Positions 35,095 to 49,900 of a stretch of DNA of 64,000 nt are shown here, one piece after another. The notes under the pieces were generated by a model, which worked only from the letters and a program-made list of their open reading frames with translations, was not told the DNA's origin and searched no databases. Numbering within the stretch: the first letter of the stretch is position 1; each line of letters begins with the position of its first letter. Source of the stretch: Sisyra terminalis. Lineage: Eukaryota; Arthropoda; Insecta; Neuroptera; Sisyridae. Where the stretch lies: the NCBI GenBank assembly GCA_958496175.1, contig OY292277.1:44961050-45025049 (forward strand). The letters run 5' to 3'. A program made the translations under genes and the position numbers.

Positions 35095-36132
35095 AAGGGT
35101 GTCCGTTATTTCCCAAATTGATTTTTTTACAGCGATCGCCTCCTGAATTTTTAGCTTAAGATATTAAAAAAACTATTCAATATAATTAAGCTCTTAATAA
35201 CTTGATTAAACCGTGCCGGAATCATGTTACTTTTACCATTTAAATAACATGTTATTTTTTGTCTTTTTACTTTTAATTTTTTTTCTCAGAAACAAATGGA
35301 TGAAAAGATTTACGATTAAATTATTTTGACATAAAATGAAATGCTCTACAAAAAAGGTAACTTATGAATTTTCGATTAAATCACTCCATTAAAAGTTATT
35401 CAACACTTAACTTGTGCCTAATATATATCTTGCAATATTTTGAACTTTTTGCTCATTTTTACTTTTTTTAACTATAAAATCATTGGAAGAGAAGATAAAA
35501 ATTATTATCATTGAGCGCCAGTGATTATTTGTGTTAATTTTAAGGCTTGAATTGAAAAGTAAACAAAAAAATCATTTTTTAACAATTAAAACAGGTGACA
35601 TAAGATCCGAATTCGCTATAGTCGTGAAATTTAATTTATCCAGGATAAATTTTCGAACTAATGAGGATTAATGAGACTATCGACAAAAGTTCAATTAAAA
35701 TTCGAATTTTTACCATTTTCCCTGACGCCATCTATGAGAAATTTCTTAGAACTTGTCGTCAACAAATTAAATGTTGAATAAATTACAAAATACAAATTAA
35801 ACAAATTAACTCAAGTTAAATGTTGAATAACTTTTAATGGAGTGATTTAATCGAAAATTCATAAGAGACCTTTTTTGTAGAGCTTTAAATTTTACGTCAT
35901 AATAATTTAATCTTAAATATTTTCATCCATTTGTTTCTCAGAAAAAATAAATAAAAGTAATAAGACAAATAGTCCCATGTTAACTAAATGGTAAATGTAA
36001 CATGATTCCGGCACGGTTTAATCAAGAAATTAAGAGCTTAATTGTATTGGATAATTTTTTTTATATCTTAAACTAAAAATTCAGGGGGCGATCGTTGTAA
36101 AAAAATCAATTTGGGAAATAACGGACACCCTA
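35095..36132. mobile_element. Foldback element F4 with 8-bp target duplication
   Basis: 1038 bp. The ends are (T/A)AGGGTGTCCGTTATTTCC from both sides. The target duplication is GTAAAGAT at 35087-35094 and ATAAAGAT at 36133-36140 (7 of 8). Long arms pair. Family motifs are AAGCTCTTAAT, CCATTTAAATAACATG and TGCTCTACAAAAAAGG in the left arm, with complements in the right arm. Confidence 0.92.
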
Positions 36133-37794
36133 ATAAAGATAAATGAATGGTTAAGAAATAATGGTAAAGAATGGTTTCCTCCCCAATTTGCAATAATTAT
36201 CATTGGTTAAATATCCTGATGTACACTGTTGAAGCTTCAATTCAAAGACTAAATCGTTAGGACAAGGACTCCTTTTAGGACAGGGATATCAAATGAACTC
36301 ACTAAAAATATTTCAACTTAATGTATTCATTTTATTATTTATCAGTTAATATTGTACTCTAAATATTGCACAAATATCATAATAAAACAATTTGACAACA
36401 AATATTTTATCCTCGTCGATGTAAAATGTTTATAATGCTATCCAAATCTTGTTATAAAATATTGCAATCGCTTTTTCTAAACTTCAAAAACGGAAAAGAA
36501 AATCATATATTTTAATAATGCCTTCTTCTTATGTTACAGTATTCTTTAGTTATATACATTCTATACTGACATCCACAGTAAATAAAGTAAACAGATAAAT
36601 ATAGGTGACAAGGGGTTTGAATAAAAATAAAAAACATTCTTCAAAATGATTTATTATTCATTTTTAATAACCATTTTAAAATTACACTAGAAGTCAGTAT
36701 ATAATGTTTTCAACACATTAACATTTCATTTATTGTATAAAACAATATTTTTTTATTATTTTTTTTTTAAATATATTACATTTTACAAAAACTCATTTTT
36801 CAGAGAGGAAGTCGAAAATGAATTGCTTCGTTCTTTAGGCTTTATATAAATGGAAAAATCACTTAAAATCAAATGAGCTTTCAATAAAAATCACAATATC
36901 ATATTTTTTTTTTTATAACATAATAAACATAAAAATACAAGAAAATAAAAGTATTTAACAAAAAAGAAGAAAAAAAAAATGGTAAGATTTTGAATACATT
37001 GCACAGTGTTTCTAAATATTTTTTTTAAAAATTAGAGGTACGCATTATATCTACCAACAATTAAGATTCTATTATTATTCCTAATTCAATTGATGAATCA
37101 AGATGCCCATTCTTGTATGTATCAGTCCAATATGTGGTATCATCATGCGTAACAAAGTTTGTAGACAATAATCAGTATGCATTTTATATTCAAAATTTTA
37201 CGGTAATCGAAAATTATAATAAATATTCGGTCAGAGAATAAAATGTGATGTTTTGAAGAAAATGGATTTTACGGTCTTTTAAATTATTGAATCCATTTTT
37301 CGCTAGTTTTTTTTTTTTATATTTTTTTTTTATTATTAATGAACTTACTTCCACGTATCGCCGAGACTGTCTTCCTCTAGTTTTGTAATTTACTCTTTCA
37401 ATGCGTCTTTTTTTCTTATTATAAATTATAATTACTTATAATATATTTTTTTTATTTTATTATTTTTTTTAATCTTATTGTGGTAATTATTTCATTTTAC
37501 TACATCAAACATAAATCAAATCGGCAAAATAAATTCTCAAGTGTACAATATATTGTTCAAATCAAAATCAAAATTTGTATTGCCTATTAGATATTATCGA
37601 TTGAAACCAGTGAGATTGTGAATAGATAAAATCAAACTAAAAATGTTTAAAATAAATTTGGCAAATCCTTAATATTGTTTTGAATAAATTAGAAATTTTC
37701 ATCAAATTTCTTATTAAATTATGCAGAGAAAGAGTATTAAAATTCAGTTATACTTTTTTTTTAAAGCGTAATATAATTTAAGTGAAATTTAATT
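36133..37794. other. DAZAP2-like 3' UTR and intergenic sequence
   Basis: AT-rich with many T runs. The 3' UTR of the - strand gene must start at 37794, but TTTATT strings are too common to pick the poly-A signal. No other gene seen. Confidence 0.5.
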
Positions 37795-37977
37795 TCACCA
37801 AAAAGTATATCCACCGTCAGAACCTCCTGTTAGAAATGAGTTTTTCTTCTGGCCCAAGGCGATGCCGTGGCCAGCCATTGCGGCTAATTGTGCGGCTGAT
37901 GGTGGTACACCAGGTGGTGCTGGAGGCAATACTGGTTGAGCAATACCGTCGAATCTAGCACCAGTATCAAAACCATT
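37795..37977 (-). CDS. DAZAP2: DAZAP2-like exon 5 (conserved C-terminus)
   Basis: Acceptor TTTACAG precedes 37977; stop TGA at 37795-37797. It encodes NGFDTGARFDGIAQPVLPPA, PPGVPPSAAQLAAMAG and the terminal GGSDGGYTFW. Confidence 0.92.
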   Translation of the reverse strand, partial: NGFDTGARFDGIAQPVLPPAPPGVPPSAAQLAAMAGHGIALGQKKNSFLTGGSDGGYTFW

Positions 37978-40900
37978 CTGTAAATTAAAAACAAATGTTA
38001 ATTGAGAATAAATTTAATCAAAAAAAAAATCAGTCTTACTGGTATCATAATCGTTGGTCGTAAATGTGTAGGCTGAACTGGAGGATATGTGTACGCGAGT
38101 GATGGATAATATTGCATTGGAGTATAGGCGGCTGGATAACTTAAGTAACCAGGATAACCGGCTGCGGCATACATAGCTGTCGTCGGTGGATACATCTGTC
38201 AACAAAAACACACAATTACAGTAAACGAAAATTTTAAATTTTGCATAATTGCATAATTTTAAATTAAGTTTTACCCTATTAAAATTAAAAAAAAAATGGC
38301 TTAGAATGGAGGCATAAACTCTTCAGAAAAACATCGGTTTTCAAGACAGTCTAATAGATCTAATGATTAAACTCTAATTTTATTTTTCCTTATGCAAAAA
38401 TGTTTCAATGTCCTAATCATGAAGTATACTTATATATACTTGAAGGACCCAGCCCTCAGTAGTACTTTCGATTCTTTAATAAAGCACTAAGATAGCAAAA
38501 GTAGCGCTAATAAGCTAGAAATTTTCGATCTTTCAGGATTTATAAACTAATTAAAATCTTTTGTTTATGTATCTATTCATAGAAACTTTTTTTCGCCTAT
38601 TTAAAACTTTGTTTTTGCAATCACCAATCATACAGGGGCTACAACGCTATCTTTGAGGCAACTAATAAATTTTTAAATAAAATTTTACTCTTGGTATCTC
38701 AGTATTACGGCAGCTTAAAACTAATCAAATTTTGAAAATTAGTTGACAAAAATTTCTTAACAACAAGCAACAGTTAAATTTATTTCACAATTTAAAAGTA
38801 AATGGGAAAATTTCAATGGTAAAAATATTTTTTTCAAATCTTCAATAACATAGGCAATTAGCATTACACGAATGACGATATAATGCCTATTCTCAAGGCA
38901 AACAAAGCTTCATAAATAATACCTGTATTATATTATTTTTTTTATCCAGAATCATCAATAATTACCACGATACCATGGTAAATAAAAAGAAAAGAAATTA
39001 TGTTTCGACTGTGAAATTTTTTCTTAAATTATTGTTTAAACCATTTTTACGAAACCGAAACTGTCCTTTGTTCGAAAATCATCCCTTATCTAACGATATA
39101 ACATGCGATTGAAGTTTAAATGGTTTAATGATTTCTTCTGACACATTGATGGTCGATGTCAACCCTTAAACGAGGTTCGTTTCAGAAAAATTTGCACAGC
39201 ATGTACAGATAGACTTATAGTTTCGATTCGCATCGCAAAATTTTCTTTTTGAATTTTGACAATTTTTGTGAAAAATCAACGATGGCTAACCCACGGTTTT
39301 TTTTAGGAAAAACTTTTTTGTTACGAATTCTAAATAGATTATCGTTTGATACATTGTTTCAAACCCGAAACAGCTTTTGGTTCGAAAATCATCCCTTATA
39401 TAAATTAAGAAATTGTTGATTTCTTCTAGCACTTTGATGGTCGATTTCATCCCTAAACGGGGATTGTTTTCGGATAAATTTGCACAACATTTACAGATGG
39501 ACTTATACTTTCGATGGACATCGCAAAAAAAAAATTTGTAATTTTACGATTTTCGTGAAAAATCAACGATGGTTAACCCACGGGTTTTTTTTTTGACGAA
39601 AAATATTATTGTTTCGAATTCGAAATAGATTGTTATATTATCGTTTAATACATTTTTACGAAACCAAAACTGTCTTTTGTTCGAAAATCATCCCTTAATT
39701 AACGATGTTACATTCGATTGAAATTTTAAAGAAATTGATGATTTCTTCGGCCACTTTGATGGTCGATTTCATCCCTTAAACGTGGTTTGTTTTCGGAAAA
39801 AAATTCACAGCATGTCGGGATGGACGCATATTTTCGATTGGCTGCGTACAAAAATTTTTTTGAATTTTAACGATTTTCGTGAAAAATCAACGATGATTAT
39901 AACCCACGGTTTTTTTTGCTCAAAAAATTTTTTGGATCGATTTCGAAATATATTTTTTATTATCGTTTGATACATTGTTACGAACCCGAAACTGTACTAT
40001 GTTCGAAAATCATCCCTTAATTAATAATGTTACATGCGATTGAACTTTTAAAGATTTTTTTTATTTCTTCTTCCACTCTGATGGTCGTTTTCATCCCTTA
40101 AACGTTGTTTGTTTTCAGAAAAATTTGCAAAGCATGTACAGATAGACTTATACTTTCGATTGGCATCGTAATTTTTTTTTTTGAAATTTGACAATTTTCG
40201 TGAAAATCAACGATGGTTAACCCACGGTTAATTTTGAGAAAATTTTTTTTTGTTTCGAATTAAAAATAGATTATTATATTATCGTTTAAGACATTTTTAC
40301 GTTCACGAAACTGCCCTTTGTTCGAAAATCATCCCTTATTTAACGATGTTACATGAGATTAAACTTTTAAAGAAATTGATTATTTCTTCTGGCACTTTGA
40401 TGGTCGATTTTATCCCTTAAACCTGGTTTGTTTTCGGATAAATTTGTTCAGCTTGTACGGCTAGACTTATACTTTCGATTGGTTACAATAAAAACCTTTG
40501 GAAATTTTTATTTTGAATGTATCAAAGAGGATTTATGTGTCAAAAGTTCATGATTCTGCTAGCGGTCATAAAGCAGCCAAAGATCGCATAATAGTTCTTT
40601 TCTGTAGCATAGTTTCAAGAGATCACATTATGAAACCATTAGTTATTAACAAATTAAAAAATGCCTCGCCTATTTGAATGAATAAATACCAATCATCTTA
40701 CTGTTTATTGGAGGGTCAATCAGAAAGTGTGGGTTTTTGCCTCTATGATTAATGGTTTTATGGTTTCATGAATGTTATATGCCAGATACCAATATTTTTT
40801 TTTTAATTTATGTATTTTAAAAAGAAAAACAATAAAAAACCAATTAAAATTATACAATTTTGATTTACAGGTTTTTCTTAGATACCTATTTTTCGTGTAA

Positions 40901-43900
40901 ATCGAAGAATAGGTGTATTAATTAAAACTTGAATTTTATATCTGTTTAAAAACTTCGTTTCAACAACGCAAGCTGAAACGCTATCTCTGTGACGACTAGT
41001 GAACTTTTGGCTAAGACTTTACCCGTGGTATCCGTGGTATCTCAATAAAGGGCCGCTAAAAACTAATCTAATTTCGAATATCAGTCGATAAAAGTTTATT
41101 AATAAGATTAATAACGAGCAACAATTAAATTTGTTTCACAATTTAGAAGAAAATTGGAAAATGTCATTAGTAAAACGGTATTATTTTAAAAGGTTTGTGT
41201 GTCAAGAGGATAGGCATTAGACCACCATTCGTGTAATGTTGTTTGCCTATGTTATTCAAAATTTGGAAACAATAGTTTTCCTCATAGAAACTTGATTGCT
41301 TTATTTTTTATCAATAATTACCACGAAACCATGGTAATTGAAAATCAAAGAAATAATAAAGTTACCGTAGCAACATATTATCTTTCATTTCCTTTTAAAT
41401 GTACTTACAAAAAAAAAACTAAGCTATATTTCTTTGCATTTTTTTTTAATTTTGTTTCCTTAAATTACTGAACAAAAATATCTTTTTAAAAATATATTCC
41501 TGGAAGTCTGTAGAGCTAAATGTTCCTGAAAGTTTTAATCTTTTTGTTTGCATTGACATTTTTCATGAATCCTGTACTAATAGATTTTTTCCAACGGGAA
41601 CAATATCACCAACCACCTAATGACCCTTACAACTTGGCTAGGATACGACATATTCGGAAGTCGACGTGAATACATTTTACGGTCACGTTTCCGAAGAATT
41701 TTCAATTCTTTGGTGAAAAACTTTCACAATTCCTACCTGTTGACCGAGCATTGCGGGATGTGCTAAAGCCTGTTCATAAGGAGGCGGAGGTCCTTGTGCC
41801 GCATACAACTGTCCAGCCTGGCCGGGAAACATTCCATAAGCAGCGGCAGCTGCTGCACCTGGCATTACTATAAATCAGAGCAATGAATCAATTAAAACAT
41901 ATTAAACAACCAACACCAAGTGCATCGACCAAACAAACCTCCATAAGCAGGTGGGGCCTGGTTCGATTGAGCTGGTTGTGGTGGTCCCGGGACAAATGTA
42001 GGCGGCTGTGGTGGAGCACCAGGATATGAGGGACCAACGGCTGTAACACATAATTATTGGCTCATTAAAATAACTTCACATTGCCCCAAATAAAACACCG
42101 CTGTGTCATAGTTGATTTCACTGCAACGCAGCAATGTTACAATAAAATACCAAACGCAGTTAAATATCAACATTACCAAAGTGATAACTAAATATTTAAA
42201 GTGATTAATAATAATAGTAATAGTAATATATACGTGATTTTATCCTGAATAGATATAAAAAATCGATTATTGAAAATCATTATGCTTTTTCACATTTCAT
42301 TAGTTGTAATAACAAAAAAAAAATCAATAAATAAAAGCCTTAAAAAAATTACAAATATCTATTCAAGATCTGTAATAAAAGAAATGAAGAATGGCGTAGT
42401 TTTCAACGAAAAAAATTAAACAAAATCAAAGTAAAAAATAACATATTGATAATAGTTGATTTATATTATCAAAATATAGTATTACTATTATTATAATAAG
42501 GAAAAATGTTTTACATTCAAAAAAATTAAAAAATTAAAAAGGAACAGTCGATTAAAGTCAGCCTTAGATTGATAACAATTTACCAAAATTTACATTAGTG
42601 TAATTGCCATTCGACATTCATTATATTAAAAAATATCTTAGCACATCTAAAAAATATATATTTATTCACTCGAGGCTATGTTTACTTTCAATTGCATTTG
42701 AACCATTACGCTTTTTTAATACATATAAGTATATGTATAGTCATTGAATTAGTTCATTGTTCAAAAATAAACATTGCCTCGTATTAAGTTCACACAAAGA
42801 CAATTATTCAATATTATCGTTTGACATTAAATGCGGTTATGTGCCGCAAATTGACATCATTTTCTGTTGGAACTGTCGCATATAATATCGTAATTGTCGC
42901 ATGAACTTACTTTATGGCCCATAAACCCCTTATATTGTAAATCTAAAAGTTATATCGACAACGGAATTAAAGTTTTTTTTTTTATTATTTTGATCAACCA
43001 CTGCTAATACATGCTATTATTTTATAGCCTTAATGCAAAATCAATGAATAAACTATTGAAAAAAGACCAAAGAGCAGAATATCATCGATTTAATGCTAGC
43101 TGATATTCATAACTTTGTGTAACAAAACAATATTTTTGCTTATCGTTAAATATGAATATCATTACAACTTTAACTTCTGATAAAACCATTTTTATGCTTT
43201 TAAGTATCAAACGATTGAATATCAAAAGAAATCATTACAAAACTTATTTAAAAATTTATAAAAACCTACCCAACTAGGCCCCGCATGATTCTATAAAACT
43301 AATTTGTAGTGTTCGACCGAACTTTCGGTTTCGGCTGTCGTCAAGCCGAAACTACGACCGAAACCGAATTCATGAAATAAAATGTTAAAAAAATATAGTT
43401 GTTCACTTATTATTTGATTCTTCAATTATGAATACTGATAACTATCAGTTCTTTAAAATATTCAATAATATCAGCATCAATTTTTTTTTGTTTTTTAAAA
43501 TATAAGAAAGATTACTTTCTATTTTCTGTACCTAAACATATTTGATAAAAAATAATTTTGTATTGTAACTTTTTTTTACTTCATTTTATATTATTCGTAA
43601 CTAATATTAAAAAGAAATATTAGGTGTATTTCTTTCAAAGCAACCCTTTATTTCAGCACAAACAATTTATTTCAAATAAGAAATGATAATAATATGATAA
43701 GTTAATGATTAGTTCAAATATTAGGGACTTAATGATTAATGATTACCTATGGGATTCAAAAGTAAAGACTTACTATTGATGATTAACTTTTAATTCTACG
43801 AAAACATGACCTTATATGGGATTTTCCGCCGTAAAAACTAGTTTCGGTCGGACACTACTAATTTGTTATTATTTTGTGACTGATCACATAGAAGTAACGG

Positions 43901-46900
43901 AGCGATCTAAACTACTTGCTGAATGAAGCTTGCTTGGCAATCGAAGTATGTATCTGAGCAATACGTCAGTAATTCGTTTGTTTGAACTTTTGTAAAAATG
44001 TTTATTTTAGTATAATACTATGGTGATTAACTAGCACCTTTTATGCCTACTATAATACATTGTATATATTAGCGGATGTTGTACGGGTGTTTTAAATAAT
44101 AATCCCCGTGGTCAAGGATAACCTTTGAGAAATCATTGGAAATTTGAGGGCATTATTTTCCATAATGCCCACAAATTTATATTTTGCTAAGAAGGCTTCA
44201 CTCCAATATGAATACAATTCGTAACCATGCATACTTGAATTTATAAATGGAAACTTAAACGTCATATTATTTACAGATTTGAATAAATTTTGCAAATTAA
44301 GAATCGAGATAAAGTTTATTTATTTTTACGAATTAAATGAAAAATAAAAGTTTCTATGCACCTCAGGCGTTATTAGATGATAATGTCCATCGAGCGATAT
44401 ACATCCCTTGGGCCAGAGGCCCTCGGGCTGCATTATCTTGCTCTCCGGGCATTATCACCTTGATAACGCCCTTGGTACATAAATAACTATAATAGTTTAC
44501 TTTTGTAAATTATATTACATAAATAAGACTACTGTGGGATGAGCAACTGCATACAATGGGATTACATTTGGGTAATCCAAAATGTAGATTTTACTAGGCA
44601 GTGGATGAAACCACTTCTAACGTCCTCAAGGGAATACAGCACCTTGAATGAATGGAAATATGAGGAACTGGGAAATTCAATCCCAGGAACTGAAATACTT
44701 GGAAAGCACCTACTTTATTGATTAGTGAGGTTCGCCCAGCTACTTGGTCTTAACTAAATGAAGTAGGGACCCAGAAAACACAATTAGCCCTAAGACTAAA
44801 TTAACCTAATTCTGGAAAACCCTGCTTAATGAAAAAAAAATCCAAATGTATTTGGGTTCATTAATTTCATTTCAAAGTATGAGACATACATTTCTTAACA
44901 GAAAGTCAAAATGCCTCAATTTTTGTATAAAAACAAGTCGGGCTCTACCAAGGTTTGTAAATTACACAACTCGCTTTATTAGAAAAAAAATATGACGTCA
45001 TACGAAGAATTTTGAAATCTAATCAGTCTGAAAATATTTACGAATTTCTTCTAGGTACGTCACGTAGCCACCATGAGGCCACCTGTGTATTTTATAAACC
45101 TTGGGGTTCTACGGATTTTTAACCCCCCGAAATTCACAACCGTTATGTATGTTCCTTTTATCAAAACTTTAAAAATATACCCAACTATGTCCCGTACGAT
45201 TCTATAAGACTAAGTAGTAGAACTTTCGGTTTCGGCTTAATTTTGGTTTCGGCTGTCGTGAAGCCAAAACTACGACCGAAACTGAATTCGTGAAATAAAA
45301 ATAATTCTATAGAATTTTTGACTCCTTCCTCCCGTCTTATAACTCAAAACCCACCCATTGCACCCATAAAGAATCTGGTTAACATTTAATTTATATAGAT
45401 AAATATTTATAATTTTTCCTATCATTAAACCCAATAATATTCTGCGTAATATTATACGTTTCCTTTTAAACATTTAGCAGTAATTGATCAATATTTGTTA
45501 GTATTTATAATAATAATTAAGTGTAATATTTGAATATCATGCTTTACATTTTCAATAATTAACAAATATACTCAAATTGATAATTCATTTTACTCAATTA
45601 GTTCAATATGTTAATTATTCAAAACGTTTGTATATAAAGTTATTATATATTATATTTAATAAATAAGAATGCATGCAATATCTACGATCAAGCAACAAAA
45701 AATTAACTCTAAATATTTTGCCACCAACAAAATATTTATTCGCAAAAAATGATCAAAACGAAACGAAATGAAAATAATTTCATTTAAGTTCTACATCTAG
45801 AAAATGTATCTACTACCGACAGCCGAGAGCATAACTTTGAGACTCTTCAAAAGAAAAATCGATGAAAATTATATTATGAATATTCAGATTTTGTGGAAAA
45901 TTTGAATAGTCAATGCGCGATTTATTCTAGAAGCAAATTTTCATAAAGCATCATTTTCCTAATGAACATCCTTTATGAAAATTCATCAATATTTACACAT
46001 GAAAAATGAACATAAATTTCAATCGAAACTAAAATAAAATTTTAGGCAACAAAATATCAAAAATAAAATCAAACATAAGTTAGTAGATTATAAAGAAATG
46101 AGATAAGTTTTGTAATATACCATGATAGAGATTGACCAATTTGGCTTTCATGAAATTACCAAACTAATAAAAGTTCAAAAAATTTGGATTTTATCTCATT
46201 TTTTTATAAAATAAAACCATAAAATAAACCATGCAAAAACTAATTAAAACATGCAAAATATCCAACCATTTCCATCATAATGAATTATAGATTTCCTTCA
46301 ATGATTTCTTACAAAAAAAAAATGGAAATGATTAGCTGTATCTTATAAACTAGCAGCCAAAAACTACACTTATTGTTTAAAGAAAGAAACAATTACTTAA
46401 TACAATTAAATATGTATATAATTTAATTATTTAATTCGCTCTAAGCGATCCTTAACATTTATATACAATAATTCTTGATTTTATTTTCGTTCACATGAAT
46501 TTTCACGCATCCATTTTCTTTTTTCAACAAAATATTCCATTGTAACTCGAGTATCCAGTAAATGCGTGAATAAGCATATTTTGAATCATTTTTTTTTTCT
46601 TAAAACGTTGAAATCAATCCAAACAGGGAACTTGCATGCATTTTCAATGAATTAAAACATGTCTGAAAAAAGGAAGAACAATTCAAGTACATTTAACGTT
46701 TCAATAACATCAAAGAAAATTAACAAAATTTTGGAAAAAACAACGGGAAAACCGGATATAGTAACAAATTCAGTACCTACTTAAACTACTGAACTGTAAA
46801 CGGGACATGAGTCGTTGACTGCCAGCGCGCACGCGCAGAAAAATTTTAGTTCAGTGGAGCCCTATTTTGTCTCAACCAGTCTAAACTGCCGAACATTGCT

Positions 46901-49900
46901 GAATGCCGGCTAAATTATTGATTTGTTCAACAAAAAGAATATTATCTAGCATTTTTTATAATTATTATGAAAAACAACAGTGTATAATGTATTTATTGTT
47001 AGTGTTTTATTGTGCATACTAAATAAAATGTCTAAGGTAACTTTCAACGTTTTTCTACTAAAAAATCCACGTGGTTGGGGTAATATTTGAAATTTCAATT
47101 GTTAACCACCATTGTTTGATATTCTTCAGAGGAATTTTGTGGCGGACCAAAAAACTATAGTACACCAAATTTCTATTGCATAACATTCGCCCTCCAGGAG
47201 ATACTTAAAATGGAGAATGCAAATTACTCTGTATGTACTGGAAACTGGTTCCGGAAGACATAATGTGATACCTTATAATTTTTCAGCGCTCTAGGATCCT
47301 CCTGTCATATATTAGGGGGGACAATCGAAAAAAAATACTATTAAAAGGCGTTAACCAGTAAATCGTATGTCTAGTAGAAAAATTAAGAAAAAATATTTTT
47401 TCATCAGACAAGAGACAAGATTATTTCCAGAAAACAAGGGACCCCTAATTAAATTGGTTGAGATTCCAGAGTAGGAATATTAATCTACAGAGTAATTATT
47501 CCAGAATAGTAATCTACTTGATTTTCATTTCTCGATTTTTGATTGATAAATTAATTAAGACATTTGTTAAGAATTGGGTAGGGTAGGGTGGGGTTTAAAG
47601 GTACAATTTTACTATTCCGTATTATGTTGTGAAATCCAACCCTATTAATTTGAAACGTACAGTGGTAACCAAACAATCAAATATTTAGCCATGTTTAATT
47701 TAATTTTTAATGGAATCATCCATATAGAACTTTGTCATTTTACATTTTTTCTAGATCTTGTAGTCTGTCTCTTTTTGCCTCTTAGGGGCAAAAAGGGTCG
47801 GCTAAGGGGTCAAAAATCTCCTATCTGTAATGTAGCTTAATATGCCAGGGTGGCCTCGGAATACTTCTTACACTTCCTCTTCCCTACCATTATAGTTAAA
47901 TAGAACAATATGCTACTAGTATTTAAGATACTCATGGTGGACCTTTAAGCCCCACTCTACCCTACTGTAGGAAAACGGTTGAAAAAATAGAACCTTTTTT
48001 TATAGAGATCTTCCATTGGAGTCAATTTTCTACTAGACATACAATTTACGAGATAAAATCATTTTTTTCAAACAACCTGTTAATGGATGGGGAAACAAAG
48101 GGGTCGAAAATTTTTTGGTTAAATTTATCATTGGAAACCAGTTTCTAATATATACAGTGCAATAAAGCGTCATAAAATATCAATACAAGCCTACTGGTGG
48201 CCGAGTAGTCAAGGTGACCACTCCAAAACTGGTAGGTGTTGGATTCGAATTTTGTATCGAGCAGATTTTCCATACTTCTCGATTTAGGGATTTTCATTAA
48301 CTATAGACCTTAACAGTTATAAAACGATGGTAAATAATCATAACAATCAATACAGAATAATTTGCACCCTCTATTTTAATGTTAAGTCAATTAGTTAGCT
48401 ATCACGTGTTAAAGTTACACGATTGAATTGGTGGAACCAAGTTTAAAAAAATAAAAAACAATTACAGACACTTACCCACTAGAAAAATCCTTACACGAAA
48501 GTTGCCCACATAGAAATTTACTCACATAAAAAATTTCTCACACAGAAGGGTAACTTTCGTGTGAGCACTAATGCTAGTGAGCAACTTTCGGTGGATAAAT
48601 TCCGTGTGAGGATTTTTCAAGTGGGCAACTATCATAGAACCAGTTGAATTCACTATAATACATTATTTAATATGACCCGCAAACTTTGATATTTATTTAT
48701 TGAAACTATGGTACACCAATTCGACCATTTTGTAACTTAAACATGTGATAGCTAACTAATTTTTTAGGTGTCACTTTTGTCCATCTCTGATGGAAGGCGA
48801 ATGATACTTCGTAAACATAAGGTGTCCTAACATTTTCTGCTCCTTGATTCATCTTAGGGATTGATGACAAAATTTAGTCTGATCAGTTGAAAAAATTAGC
48901 CTCAATAGGACTCTTACATTTGATTTGAATAAAAACATTCCTCCTACATTGTAAATTACAAACGATATGTGTATCGTTAACTTGTTTGCGATTTTAAAAT
49001 TTGCCAAGAAAAAAGAACAAAATTATAATTCAAGTTCAAAATCAATGTTTCTCAACTCTGAAGTAAAATCGTCTGTGTGGACATTTTTCTATAAGAACAT
49101 TTTTAAATATCAACATAACTATCCATGTTTTTTTTTTTTTTGAAAACGAGCCGATTTTTATCTCTTCGGAGGGGGAGACTTTAACTATCAATAGTAGTTA
49201 CATAAAATAAAATTGACTTAATTTTTGCAAAGAAATCTATTCCAAACTTTAGTTTATCCAAACCTATTTCTGCGTGCAAGTTCCTCATTGGATTTCCGAA
49301 AAGAAAGCAAAAAACCAACACATTTACTCTTATTTACGTTACGATAACGTGTGACTCGTTAAAATATGAAAACACTAAAGGGAAAATTCATGCGTGTGAA
49401 TCTTCGAAAATTACACAAGAAAAGAAAAACAATATTTGGTTCATTATTATTTCTTTTTAAAAAAAAAAAGAATCTTGGCTCGCCTAATAGCAGTCAGTCC
49501 TATGCATGTTCTTTTGTATCTTTCTTATTCCTTGCACAAAACCACTCATTAATTGGTATAATTTATTTTTAGTATAATGTTTTTGAAAAAAACAAGAAGA
49601 GAACAAAACCACACTATACATGTTTCATGAATTTGGTATGTATACGTATATAAGGAAGACAATTTTAATAAACTCAGGAAAAATATGCAACCAAAAATCG
49701 AATTTCAAGCTCATCTTAAACTTATAAAAACCCCATTCATGTTCAGTTTTATTTTATGGAAATCTAAAATTTGAGATTACGCACTGGCAAATGCGACTGT
49801 AATTTTACACAAAAGAATATCATGTACAGAAGGTTTAGTAGTACTACAAAACAAACTAACGCGTTAATCTACATCAGTAAACAGGGAAAAAAACTATATA

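Larger units (their letters stand above)
38196..41736. other. DAZAP2-like intron 3 with a satellite-like array
   Basis: 3.5 kb intron. The centre is a tandem array (39040-40500) flanked by similar direct repeats (about 38600-38990 and 40930-41350). No nested gene seen. Confidence 0.7.

Noticed and set aside
36500..37790. A precise poly-A signal for the DAZAP2-like gene
   Set aside because: TTTATT occurs too often in this T-rich sequence to choose one.
39040..40500. CRISPR-like array
   Set aside because: Units are ~310 bp and repeated as wholes, with no short repeat/unique spacer pattern, and the genome is animal.
44539..44721. 60-codon open frame on the + strand
   Set aside because: Short, no family resemblance, inside a large intron of the opposite strand, no splice or promoter context.
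46781..47040. Possible promoter plus ATG exon (ATGTCTAAG then GTAACT) near a GC-rich patch
   Set aside because: Only three codons before the donor and no downstream exon could be tied to it.
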